Of a stretch of DNA of 64,000 nucleotides, positions 52,438 to 63,411 are shown in pieces (position 1 is the first letter of the stretch; every line of letters starts with the position of its first letter). The notes under the pieces were generated by a model that was not told where the DNA came from, did no database searches, and saw only the letters and a list, made by a program, of their open reading frames with translations. The position numbers and the translations under genes are program-made. This stretch comes from Ectocarpus siliculosus. Lineage: Eukaryota; Sar; Phaeophyceae; Ectocarpales; Ectocarpaceae. The stretch spans positions 3,537,506 to 3,601,505 of the forward strand of contig FN649729.1 in the NCBI GenBank assembly GCA_000310025.1. The letters run 5' to 3'.

Positions 52438-53569
52438 AATGGGCGGGGGAGCCTGTAGTTGCCTCTATTAACTACAGCGTATTATTGCAAACGGACGTCA
52501 AGACGTCCGCCTTCTTCATACTTCACATTGTGATTGTCTTCTCTCATTTTCTACCCTTTTGGTTCGTTTTGGGTGGCCCTCTTGGGTCGCCTTTGGACCC
52601 CTCGGCGTCAGTAGCTACGTACAATGTCTCGTGTTGTGTTCGTTTCACACCATTGAGTTATTTCGTCGAATATGGGATCCTTCACTATCTCTCATGCTTA
52701 AGCTATTTACATCCCCTCGATCAGAAGTTGGAAGTCGGGTTCCAGTTCTTCTTTCTCGGCTACGGTTTAACATAGGGCCGTGACAAGCCAAAATCCTTCT
52801 GTTAAATCGGCACTTCTGAAAAAACTGTTTGGGCTACGGTATAACATAACATCAAATAAAGTGAAATATCACGCATTGCATTTAGTAGAAAGTGTCGGGA
52901 AACAAATCACGCGTCAGACCTCTGCAGTTTTGTTGCCTTGTTATAGATGTGGTGCTACCCGCAGCTCTTGCTCCAGCATCCAAGAGAACTCCACCCAATC
53001 ACTCACTGGACGAACCACTGGCTGCGTGACGCGGCCTCCAGAAGCTCGATTTAACAGAAAATCTCAGAGAAAAGACAAATAAATTTTCTGTTCAACTGAT
53101 TTTGGTCGTGCCAAGCCAGTTCACCTCTGTTAAACCCGGACTTTCTGTTAAACATCTCATGTTAAAACCGTAGCCGCTATCTCTTTCTTCGCGAAGTCCC
53201 GCCGCATGGGCACCGTTGGAAAAAAAAGAGGGTAGGCACGTGTTTGCTAACCTTTGAGTGGTACTTGTGGCGTAGATATTTCAGTCATTCTTCGCGGTGT
53301 TGTTTGGTTTTTTCTTCTGCATATTTTTGTCGGATCCTGCAGCCTCCACGCCGTTTTCGGATGGTTGTTACACAGTAAATATCATCTTCACAAAAATAAA
53401 CTATTTTTGGCAAGCCTTCATCACCTTGACATACAGGTACCCGTGCGTTCTCACCACACATTACGCGGTGCCACGCCTTTCCACTCTCACCCGCGCACGG
53501 GAACAAATGATTATCAGCTTTCTAACTTCTTCGTCGTCTTCATGTTGATCTGCGCCGTGTGGGACGTCC

Positions 53570-53765
53570 CTAGCGTGGTGCCATGGGGCGTCCCACGCGT
53601 CCCACGTTCTAGATTTGGTGTCCCATGGGACGTCCCACGTGTCGCACGGGACGTCCCACGTGTCCCGTGCGTCCGTATGGGCCATCCCATGGGACAGGTG
53701 GGATGTCCCACCTGTCCCATGGGCCGGCCCACGTGTCCCATGGGACGTCCCACGTGGGATCCCAA
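53570..53765. repeat. array of GTCCCATGGGAC / GTCCCACGTG palindromes
   Basis: About 200 bases consist of near-palindromic words GTCCCATGGGAC, GTCCCACGTG and GGTGGGA(C/T) in alternating orientation. The array is open in frames of both strands (Pro/Arg/Val/Gly-rich), which is a by-product of its 12-base periodicity. It lacks the inverted ends of the CCCATGGG element family nearby. Confidence 0.85.
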
Positions 53766-54012
53766 TAGTGTCAGTACCTGTTTGATCTTCCCTTTTACCG
53801 TCGTCGTCGATTACTCTCGCTCTTGCATTTCGGGCCCCCGCGCCCACTGGGGGCGTGTTCAGTACCCTAGTATATATATGTGATTTATCCTCCGCCGGGA
53901 AGTGCATAGTCTACAGCCAACCGTGTGACATTCAAACTCGATCTTCAGGAAAAAATCCTGTAGATATGCACACCAGGCTCGAGTTTGCAATGTGTCACAC
54001 GGCAAATAACAA

Positions 54013-55889
54013 TACAGTAGCAGTTAAGAACTTGAGCCTCAAAAACTCCATAATCTAAGAGCTTGGCCACAAGAACAGGTAGGTGCTCAGTTCCGACCTG
54101 ACATTAAGAACAAGAACCCGCCCTCATGGTGTACCAAGACGCATATAGATAAAAACGGAGCCCCAAAACGCGGCGGCTGCAGGATTAGAACTCAGCAAAG
54201 TGGGGGGTGACCCAAACAACAGTAGTTTAATATTCGAGGCGGGGGGGGAGAGGGCCTCGTGATACAATGATTGCACGCGCGGAGAGGGGGGGCGTACTCT
54301 CTCTCTCTCTCATGTTTCGCATGCCTTAGCGGTTTGACCATTCACCACACTTCCTCGAGAGAACGCATCATTGTTCCAGCAGGACCGAGATCAGGGATGT
54401 TCAACCTACTTCGATGTACTTCCCAAAGGTAGCCAAACAAGGTTTTCCCTAGCCCATCTATCCCATCGATATCACTTCCCGCCTTTTCAGCCCATTTCCG
54501 ATGCCCCAGTACAGCTACCGTCTTCTCCTGGCTATTTCATGCCTCAAACATCTCCCTGTACCTTTCCTTCTACTTGTTCAACTCAGCCGTGTACATTTCT
54601 CTGCCCTTGTCGCCTAGCACGGACGTTTCGCAACGACACGAACCCGGTGTCCACACTCGGAGCCCTCGTTCACATTTGAACTTACTTGTCATTTTCATCG
54701 TCTTCCTTCTTGAACCTTCGTCAACGTTCTCAAAGGCCGATGTCCCAATCTCTCCTCTATTTCGTAAGTTTCATACGGTACTACTTGCCATTTTTTGCTT
54801 CCTTACGCTTCTTCAAGATCGTAGGAGTTGGATCCGAAGGGGGGGCGTACTCTCTCTCTCTCTCATGTTTCGCATGCCTTAGCGGTTCGACCATTGACCA
54901 CGCGTCCTCGACAGGACGGAGCATTGTTCCCACAGGATCACCGATGGTCAGTCGTTCCTTCCTATTTTGCGAAAAGGTGTCTCAAAAAATGTTTTCCCTA
55001 GCCTATCTATCCTTCCTATCGATATCACTTCCCGCCTTTTTCAACCCACTTCCAATGCCCCAGTACAGCTACCGTCTTCTCCTGGCTATTCCATGCCTCA
55101 AACATCTCTCTGTACATATTCCTTCTACATTTTTCCAGCTCAGCTATTTACATTTCCCTTTCCTTCTTATACAACGGACATTCCGCGAGTACATCAACAT
55201 GGTCTTCATCATCTACCTTCCTACTCCCTAATTCTTCGTCTACGTTCTCGAAGGCCGATGTCCCCAGTCCTAAATTTGACCTTCAGCTTTATCCCTGCAT
55301 CTATCTATCGGTCCATGTACAGGTAGGTATTCCTTGAATCTTTCCTTCTTTCAATATTCCGTACACATCCAGACCCTCCTTATCCTTGGTTTCTTTGTTT
55401 TGATTCTGTCCTTCTTCCTCGGCAAAAGCAAAATATCTTCTCCTTGAACCCCTCAAGACCTTCCGATTCAGTGTATCGCCGTCAATTTCGAACACCTTCC
55501 ATGCGTCATCTACAACATTGACCCACTCCGTAGGCTGGTACACCAATTCTTCTTGTTTGTCCACTTTGCCTCCCAAGCTTTTGTCGGCGACCTCTCCTCT
55601 CCCATACCGTACATGGGGTACTGACATCTAGGGGGCGAATTGACGGCTACTACTTTACTCTTACAGCAGTAGTGTCTCGTGATGAAATCCACCCACGGAA
55701 AGACCTGTGTCCTCTGCATACAGGCAATCGGTTTAGAAATGAGAACAACAACCCCGATTATCACAGGTGGATGCCTGCTCCAAATAAGAACTAGGAAAAT
55801 AACAACATGTGCTCCGTCGGAGGCAACGAATAAGCGTCGAGCCTCAAGCTGAATATGCGGTTCTTAAGTGGTGGCGCGTTCTGTAGGCA
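54013..55889. mobile_element. 1.9-kb element with decayed MITE-like ends and an internal duplication
   Basis: The left end (TACAGTAGCAGTTAAGAAC then TGAGCCTCAAAAA) and the right end (GTTCTTAAGTGGTGGCGCGTTCTGTA) match the ends and subterminal boxes of the 211-bp MITE at 49785, with several differences. Inside are two copies of a ~0.5-kb segment (from 54287 and 54839) and an open - strand frame at 55301-55627. This could be the longer relative from which the MITE was derived, or a composite. Confidence 0.6.
54287..55262 (-). pseudogene. duplicated coding relic within the 1.9-kb element
   Basis: Two ~0.5-kb direct copies (period about 552 bp, roughly 85 percent alike) share the (CT)n start, the TCATGTTTCGCATGCCTTAG box and the AGGCCGATGTCCC end. 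On the - strand the right copy reads DEDHVDVLAECPLYKKEREM, a stop, then RRNMYREMFEAWNSQEK. The left copy reads the same text with more stops. The H-x-x-x-x-x-CP-x-Y-x-x-x-R pattern recalls the C-terminal knuckle of non-LTR reverse transcriptases. This is inferred from a short motif only. Confidence 0.45.
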
Positions 55890-56577
55890 TGTTGTTCATC
55901 GAACAGACACGGAATACAGTTTCGGATTGATGGTATTTGTTCTGAAAACCTGGGGATCACCAGGGGGAAGAAATTGTAATTCCAGGTTTCTATTACCGTT
56001 TTATTATGCATAATACCAGGTTTTACGGGGCAATTTGTTTGTTTTTTTTCCGCCGCACCCGTTTCGAAATAGAGTCTACGCCGAAAAACGCTACTTAAGT
56101 AACTTGCAGTATCTATCTTGGACTCTTCAAGATAGAGATGGATTCGTTGGGTCATACTAAAAAAACAACGTTCAGTTTGGAGATTCGGAGCACCTCAGGA
56201 TACACGCTCCCGCAAGCCGCGGATCGATCGGCGTGACGTCGGTCGACATCTGCAGGCGGCGGTAGCTCAAGGCAAACAATAAACAACCCTGTTCCGCACA
56301 GGTTGGCACCTCCACACGCCAAGTGGCACACACGGGAAGCAAGCTCAGACCTTCTCGAGTCGTCTCTCAGACTACCCCTCTCGAGCGGTATATCGAACCG
56401 GTCTTCCCCCGGAGCCGGCGCCGTATCCTGTGCGCAGCCCCCTGCGGGCCTGTACCAGTGTGGAAAGTCACGCCTCCTGGGAACTCGCTCCTGCCGATCT
56501 CGCTACAACCCAGCTTCAACACGCACACAGCCGGAGTTCAGCCGCAATTTTGTTTTGCGGTGGTCCGCCATCACTCG

Positions 56578-57096
56578 GGTCTCCCACACTTTCTTCAGTT
56601 TTGCGAAACCGGCCATGGGACACCCATGGGCGGCCAATGAGTGCCCTTCAACCGGAACCAGTGTGTAGTACTCCTAAACAATAGATTTCTGCGTTGTGGA
56701 ACGGGCATTTTCGAAACGGCAAAAAAACGCACCGGTTTTTCGTTCACCGATCCGGGATTTGTTCTACCCAACGCATGTGTTTTTTTCTGATCTCCGATGG
56801 CAATGGGCCTATATATAATTCCCTAACGCTAACCTAATAGAGCCCTAACCCCAAGCCCATACCAAACGTGCTAGGTAGGCTTTGGGTGGCTAAGCTCTAG
56901 GTTGATATGCCGTGGCGAGTCCTAGGTTGCCCACGGTGGGCATCACTTCGTGGGCAGTTCATGGGCTGGGGCCCGCCCACGGGCAGCTCATGGGCAGCCC
57001 ATGGGCAGCCCATGGGCAGCCCATGGGCCGTCCATGGGTCTGGGATGCCCATGGGGACCCCACGGGCGGTTTAACTGCCGGTAGCGTGGGAGATTG
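56578..57096 (+). mobile_element. CCCATGGG-family inverted-repeat element, copy 2
   Basis: The left end GGGTCTCCCACACTTTC is followed by CAGTTTTGCGAAA. The right end GCGTGGGAGATTG lies at 57084-57096. The interior carries the GGAACCAGTGT and CTCCTAAACAATAGAT box, a CTATATATAA and CCCTAACGCTAACC-like centre, GCCCACGGTGGGCA, and an array of GGGCAGCCCAT words (56960-57060). Confidence 0.85.
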
Positions 57097-57099
57097 GGA

Positions 57100-58450
57100 A
57101 AGGTTGACCAAGCTCCTATTGACTACGTATGAAGTGTGTTTGCGTTAGCAATCAAGTTTGCACAAAAAGCAGACGTTGGTACAATGTATGCTGCCTACTA
57201 CCTGGTTGCGACGGGTTCCGAGCTAAAGCGGGCCCCCCCTCAAGGCATGGATTTTACAAGAAAAAAAAATGGCTTCGTTGATGCCGGACGTACGTGAGAA
57301 AAACAATTACCCCAAAAACAAAAGGTCGGGTCGAACTCGATTCCAACTTGTTTTTTTCCGCATTCCAGAACTTGTTTTTTATTGGGGAAGTGACGGCAAT
57401 CACTTCTGCTTGGCCGAATTAGGGAGGGTAGAGCCACTCAGAAAGTTAGTCAAGCAAAAACCCGTGCCCGGAAGCGCATGTGAAAATGGTCTATTTTCCC
57501 TAGCGAAAGCTCTGGCTGGTCGCAAGTGTAAACTTTGAAGAGACGTAAGTAATGTAATAGCGTTGAAAAGCCTGAAACTCTCACGTTTTGTCTTCGCTCT
57601 CAGTTCGCGAATTTGACGACTCACGGAGGCCTGAGCTGTATTCCTTTGTCTTCTCTCTCTTTCTCGCTCTCTATCACTCACACACACACTTTCGAGCTAA
57701 TGTCTCGAGACCGGGTCTTGGCTTGGTTGGAGCTCAGCTTCACGAACAAACGGTCTCAATATGTTCGAACATCACGACGTTACGTGATACGAACAACAAG
57801 TCACGGGGGTTTGGTTCTTGACTGAAAACCAGGTTCGTTCTTGGTAGACAGGTCTCGACCCCGAGACCGCCTGCTCAAAGAAACATAACAGTTGCCCGTT
57901 CGTTGAAGGTTGCGGTTTAACTCCTGATGCTTCGGCTCATTTATCACATTTATGTATCCAAAAACACAAGCTGTCATTTCCCCCCCCCGATCGTGAACAC
58001 AACTTGGAGGCGGACTTGTGCAGTCTGTAAGAGCCATTGGTGCATGACGCAAACGCACCAGAAGAATTGAGATGATGTCCAAAGGTTCGCAACTGTACGC
58101 CTATTTCCCCCAGCGAATCAAACCAGTAAAAGCTGATCGCTGCGTACAGATGTACCGTTGCGAAAGGATCGATTTTGTGTTTATTCGGGACACGGCCTGA
58201 CTCAACGGCTGACAAAACGTAAAGAGACATTTATGAGTTTGACGAGAAAACCTGGTCCGTGCCTGCCACTAGGAATTTGAAAGACCGATTGCGAAGAAAC
58301 CGGCTGTACAGTCTTTTGTCTCAAGAAAAGGAAAATACGTTTCCGATACGTACCTGAACATAGAGCAGCCGTTCGGCAGAGATAACCTATCTCCATGAAG
58401 GGGCTGCTGGTGCATGTCAGCAACTGCAAATAGACAACCTATGTAATACA
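57100..58450. other. intergenic region, nothing clear
   Basis: No splice-bounded frame was recognised. Some of it may belong to the retrotransposon relic that follows, but no LTR pair or primer-binding site was seen. Confidence 0.35.
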
Positions 58451-58456
58451 GTAACG

Positions 58457-60150
58457 ATGACGCCCAGCAATTGCAAAGAGGCAACCTGTCTCGATAACGC
58501 GGTTGCTGGTTTCCGTGGTCTATGGAAACGCTCCCCGGCGCGTTTCCGCGATGTTAGGTTTGACTCGGGTTGGGCCATCGAAGCCATAGACAGGTTGGTG
58601 GATGTGCCGTGTGACTTCCCGGATATGGTTTCGCGTTGAACATCTGATTTTAGTCGTTGTTCCGTGAAACCGTTTCGTTTTGGACATGCCCCCCAGAGCG
58701 AAGCCCTTGGTTTCCTATCGAATCAACCTTTTGGTGGAGATAAAAAAGGTCGATGCCATTCTTGGCCAATTCCCTGCTGCGAGTCTCATTCAGCAGCCGC
58801 AATCGCTCAGGGCGCACCCTCTGGTTTTGTCACTCCCGGAAAGGACGGCAATCTGCGGATGACCGTGAACTACGTAAAGCTCAACTACCCTGTGGAGCAA
58901 GCAATCTTTGCCAGCAAACGCAGCCACGTGTCAACCATATGTATATGTCCTCGATTATCTGCCCAAAGCAAGGTATTTTCCATTTTCGGCTTGACTCCCG
59001 CTCTCCGCAGATCACCGTGGACACTGACACAGTACAGCAGACGACGTCTTTTTACGCCTGTTCCGCTTTTAGATATTTTTTTTCAAAGGATCCGGATGCT
59101 TCACACGTCGTGATTCATCGTGGTCATCGACGAGGTTGCGTGTGTAGACGATCTTGTGTGTGTACCCTAACCCGATCGAACGTGTCGCCAACACAATTTA
59201 TGTAGTGAGCATCTTCGCAAGTACAACCTCAAAATTTCTACTTTCACGTGTCGGCGATCAAAGCTGTTTGATTTTGGTCACACCATCTCCCCTGCGGCCG
59301 TTGGGCATTATCACCCTCACGCCGTGGTTGATTCCCTCACACAAATGCAGCTACCAGCCAACGTCGAGCAGCTGCGTTCTTTGCTGGGCGGGCCTTCGTG
59401 CTATTCCTAACATATCCAGGGTCTGGCCATGCGCGTAAACCTCTCACCAACCTCCTGCGTACGGACGCCAAGTTTGACTATCACAAAAGTATTGGCGGGA
59501 CTCTCGGAGCCTCCAGTTATTGCCTGTCCGGGTTGGGAAGTTGACGTGAGTTGTAGCCGTCCCCCCCGCCTGTGCTGTGACACGTGTTCTGTGGATTTTC
59601 GGGGCGGCGCTCGAACAACAGGCCCGCCCATGGATCTATCCCCCCCATTCTGATTATGAGTCGCGCTACGCTGATATTTCGAAGCCGCAAGAATCGTGTC
59701 GGCGTTTGAACGCTTGCGGGGTTACCATTGGTTCACGCTTCATGATTCGGATCGCAATGCCGGCGTACAACGCTGGCGTGAGTTCTTCTCCATGGAAGCT
59801 ACCACAATTGTCAACCAATGTAGGAGATCGCGAAGGACCCAGCTCGCTGCTTACACCTTTCCGAATCAAAAAATCATTCCTACTTCCATCCTTAGAACGT
59901 TACACTCAAGTGCTATCCGCACGCCCCCGGAAGGTCAGGACTTTCTACGCAGATCATTGACGGGCACGCACGAGCAGCATGCGATACATCAATGCAACAG
60001 CACCAAGAACAATTTGGATGCCATGGTCTTGTGGGCCAAATCCGCAGTTTATCGTGCTGGGCAAATCCTTCCACCTCAACCTCGTTTTGTCCATCAGTTA
60101 GACTACACTTGGCAATCCTTCGACGCCGAATTATGTGTATCTAAGCATTA
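58457..60150 (+). pseudogene. decayed Ty3/gypsy-type retrotransposon (reverse transcriptase and following region)
   Basis: Pieces of a Pol polyprotein appear in order in shifting + frames. There is an upstream DVPCDFPDMVSR segment, then a GNLRMTVNYVKLN strand (about 58842-58884), a VDDLVC motif matching the YxDD catalytic box (about 59130-59160), and DFGHTISPA with PANVEQLRSLLGGPSCYS (59260-59410), the connection region. KPLTNLLRTDAKFDYHK (about 59430-59480) then leads to a poorly preserved RNase H part. Multiple stops and frameshifts mark it as dead. LTRs and integrase were not found. Confidence 0.8.
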
Positions 60151-60199
60151 GACTAGACTCCGTGGGCAACGATCTCGGATTGAATGCACATCGATCGAT

Positions 60200-61330
60200 A
60201 CTGCCGTCGACATGATAATTCATCGCTTCTCCGCCGCACGAAGAGGCCGAAGCCTTTCGATACTTTCGATACAGTCTCATTGTCCGGCCAGCAGCTGCGT
60301 GGCGAAGCTGGCAGCGGCAACGGCGGTGGCGGCGGCGGCGAAGAGGCCACCCGAGCGGAAGAAAGCGCCGGTCCCTGCGGCCACATTCCCCTAGCATGTC
60401 ACCAACACCGGCATGGCAGATATTGGAGAAGAATTGCACGGAGAGTTAGGATCAGGATCAGGGGGGGGCGGGGTCGCCGTGCATCGTGCAAACCACCAGC
60501 AACATCTGAGGACGCCTGGAGTACTACGACGAAATCTAGAACCTCGTACATGTATGTAAAGTTTTTAGATTAGTACGTAGTGTACTTGTGTGTAACAACG
60601 GCGGTAGTCGAACTGAAGCACTATGTACACGCTGGAACGGTATGGCACATGCCGCCCACACTGACTGGTACATATTCCCTGGTACACAACATCGCACTAA
60701 CCTCCTGCGTGTCTGCCTCCTCATCCGCCTCCGCAACCACGGCGGCGGAGAGCTCGTCGTCCCCACCGCCATCTTCGATGGATGTGGTGGTGGTGGTCGT
60801 CAACGCACGTTGTCATCACCGCCATCATCATCCCCAACGAAGGATGTATGGAGGAAAGAAAACGAAGGTGTAAAGTTGTGTTTTCCTGCTGAGCAGGTCG
60901 GGACTGTTGCACCCGAAAACGCACGCGGTGCAAACACACCACGGGATTGGAGCTCGAAACAGAGAGACGCACAAAGAGCATATACGGAGCAGTGGGCATT
61001 GCTGACTATCCTCAGAGCCATACGCCACCAAGCATACCGTACTCGCCGCGTGACCTGACGAGGAGACATCGGTTCTCGACAGCAATCTCGAGGGCTCTCA
61101 ATTGACCTCTGTTTTAGGAGTCAATCGGTTGGGTTCCATGTTCGGTGATGAAGGAAAGTCGTGATCCTCACGCACATTGCTGTGTGTAGGCGAAAGTTGG
61201 ATTTTGTTCTGATGAAAATACGGTCCCAGGAAAGCTCGGCATCTAGTCTTTCCGTCGGTTTGCACTTCATGGCGTAGAGCCTTTCCGCAACACGCCCAGC
61301 CACAACCGGCAATCGCCATGTTCTCGACCT
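60200..61330. other. intergenic or intronic stretch
   Basis: A GC-rich segment at 60290-60480 is open in several frames but has no splice partners. The rest shows nothing recognisable. Confidence 0.35.
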
Positions 61331-61336
61331 ACTTAC

Positions 61337-62360
61337 CAGTGCTGCAGGTGTAGCCGTCTGTGCCAGGAGCGCAAGATTCGTCAGATTCACACGCACCGTC
61401 CTCCTCAGGGCAAGCTGCGAAAGGAAATAACGGGGGTAGGTGCTTTGTCAAGGAGCGTGGGAGGACCGGACGACAGCGCTACAGAATACTTTATTCCATC
61501 TTACAAGCATCCAGGTGTTCTGGAGTGCGCAACGACTCGCTGTGATGCGCTCAAGGGGCAAAAACTACCTGTTGCACCGGAATCGTCATCTCCATTGAAT
61601 GCCACGGTGTCGGCTACTCCTTGATATACACAGTGCCGACGAGCATTGGTAGGCCTTATGTTGGGAGGCGGATCAAGGCGCGCAGACATTTTACTTGTTT
61701 CGTACGGAAAAGGTTGTGTCGTCAAGCGCACGTTTTATTGTTGTTGGGACTATTCGTTGCACAGAGAAGTTGGACCAATACGTCGGCGACAATATTGCCG
61801 TCTATTGCTTCGGAACATCAATGGAAGTACCACAACGCTAGCTGTGAGTAGAGTTCTCACAGCATATGCCGCCATCCTCAAAACCATCTGGGAGGAACAG
61901 GCTGTCGTCCGTGAGAAGAGGTGACCTGAACGGGGCGAAGGTTGCAAAGAGTGAAAGTGCATTTTGAGAGATGTGGGAGGTACCCATCATTCGACCATCT
62001 GCCGACGGCGACTTCACAGAAAATGCTCGCCTAAACTCACACAGTATTACACGCCTAGATCAACTACGCCAGGGGAAATCGTTTTTATCCTCGGGCAGAA
62101 TAGATTCCATAGACATGTCGCCCCTCCAGGAGCGCCGCGGACGTTCAGCCATGGAGTAGCCACCGCAACGCTCAACTCCTCGGAACGCCGTCCACGGGTA
62201 TAGTATGAAGAAGCATAAAATATGTTCACCACAACAACGGAATATTTTTCTCCTGGTACTTTGTGACACGAAAACCTTCACAAAGACGCCGCACCACCGA
62301 CGGCTGCTCACCCGGTCAACGACGGTAGGCACTGTAAATTTTCGTTGTCTTCCAAGTTCC
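61337..62360 (-). CDS. fragments of a possible secreted Cys-rich protein gene
   Basis: Small exons with good sites appear on the - strand. At 62310-62358, after CTCCACACAG, the frame reads NLEDNENLQCLPSLT, with donor GTGAGC. At about 61851-61921, after CGTTCAG, it reads SPLLTDDSLFLPDGFEDGG. At about 61571-61620 it reads ADTVAFNGDDDSGAT, ending in a split Ala codon, which is completed at 61413 and followed by CPEEDGACESDESCAPGTDG and YTCSTG up to GTAAGT (61336). The last resembles the short Cys-rich exons of the gene at 24.6-32.1 kb. Start and end were not located, and part may be a pseudogene. Confidence 0.4.
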
Positions 62361-62477
62361 TGTGTGGAGCGAATGAGCACGAAAGCGTCAAAGACGGGTG
62401 AAGTGGCTGGGGCAGCGAGAGTTCTGAACGTGCGAACGATTGACGGAAGGGCGACGGTCACAGATGACTTAGCTAAT

Positions 62478-62777
62478 CTATGCAGTTAAATAAGGTATGC
62501 CTCGCTCTGCTAGAGTGGGCACGCCGTCTAACACGTTCTCGATCCAACAATCCGAGGCACGAAGTGGTAGTGTGCCGATGAAATCAACAGCTGTATCGTG
62601 CAGATAGAAGGATTGCACGCTGTTCAGGAGTTGTAGCCAATGGGATCGACATGTCTCCCACTTGATGTTGATGATACCCATCATGGTCAGTCGCCGGTCA
62701 GATGCCGCCATGACTGTGCGAAGAAATTTCTTCTTTTCCGTGGATGAGACACTCACTGCTGTGCCAACCACAAGCAA
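62478..62777 (-). CDS. 99-codon open frame, unknown
   Basis: A continuous - strand frame ends at TAG (62478-62504 region) and reads IINIKWETCRSHWLQLLNSV, then FIGTLPLRASDCWIENVLDG and LAERGIPYLTA. Composition is ordinary and no splice borders were identified. It could be an exon of the gene fragments downstream or a chance frame. Not recognised. Confidence 0.25.
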   Translation of the reverse strand: MLVVGTAVSVSSTEKKKFLRTVMAASDRRLTMMGIINIKWETCRSHWLQLLNSVQSFYLHDTAVDFIGTLPLRASDCWIENVLDGVPTLAERGIPYLTA

Positions 62778-62910
62778 GCGTCAGGACGGCAGTGTAGAAG
62801 TGAATACTTATTGGAGGTTCGAGACTTGAATATTCTACAATGCTTGGAGCATTTCCGCACATTGCTGCTTCACAAGCACCACTACCTGGAAGGGTGTCTC
62901 GCCGAACCCT

Positions 62911-63411
62911 TATCAACAGGGTCTCCCACACTTTCTACAGTTTTGCTAAAACGCTCATGGGTGACCCGTGGGCCCACCATGGGCCCTTTGTTGCGCATGG
63001 GGAACCCATGGTTGACTCATTGGCAGCCCATATGGGCCGCCCATCGGCATGCCCATGGGTATGTCCGTAGGCAGCCCATGGACAACCCATGGGAAGCCCA
63101 TGGGCGGCCAATGAGAGCCCGTCAACCGGAACCAGTGTACTCCTAAACAATAGATCATCTGCTTTGGAACGGGCGTTATAGCGGCTAAAAACCCTAACGA
63201 AAATCCTAACCCTAACCCCAAGCCCGCACGATACGTGCTAAGTTCTGCAGTAATTTGATATGCCGGTGGCGAAGTTCCAGGGTCAAGTGCCCACGGTGGG
63301 CACTTCATGGTCACTTCATGGGCCGCCCATGGGCGGCCCATGGGTGACCCATGGGTGTCCCATGGCGTTTCAGCAAAACTGTCAGCAGTGTGGGAGATTG
63401 TATCAACAGGG
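62911..63411. mobile_element. CCCATGGG-family inverted-repeat element, copy 3, with target site duplication
   Basis: The element (about 62921-63400) starts GTCTCCCACACTTTC, then a CAGTTTTGCTAAA box, and ends CAGCAAAACTGTCAGCAGTGTGGGAGATTG. It is flanked on both sides by TATCAACAGGG (62911-62921 and 63401-63411), a 10-11 bp direct duplication like those made by Mutator-type transposases. Inside are CCCATGGG words, the GGAACCAGTGTAC and CTCCTAAACAATAGATC box, and a CCTAACCCTAACCCC tract (63206-63220). Confidence 0.9.

Noticed and set aside
53254-53883. 209-codon + frame and its 148-codon antisense partner
   Set aside because: The C-terminal half is only the GTCCCATGGGAC palindrome array, open on both strands because of its periodicity. 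The remainder has no support.
60180-60480. GC-rich frames before 60.5 kb as an extra gene
   Set aside because: Several frames are equally open, no splice-bounded exon pair was found and no motif was recognised.
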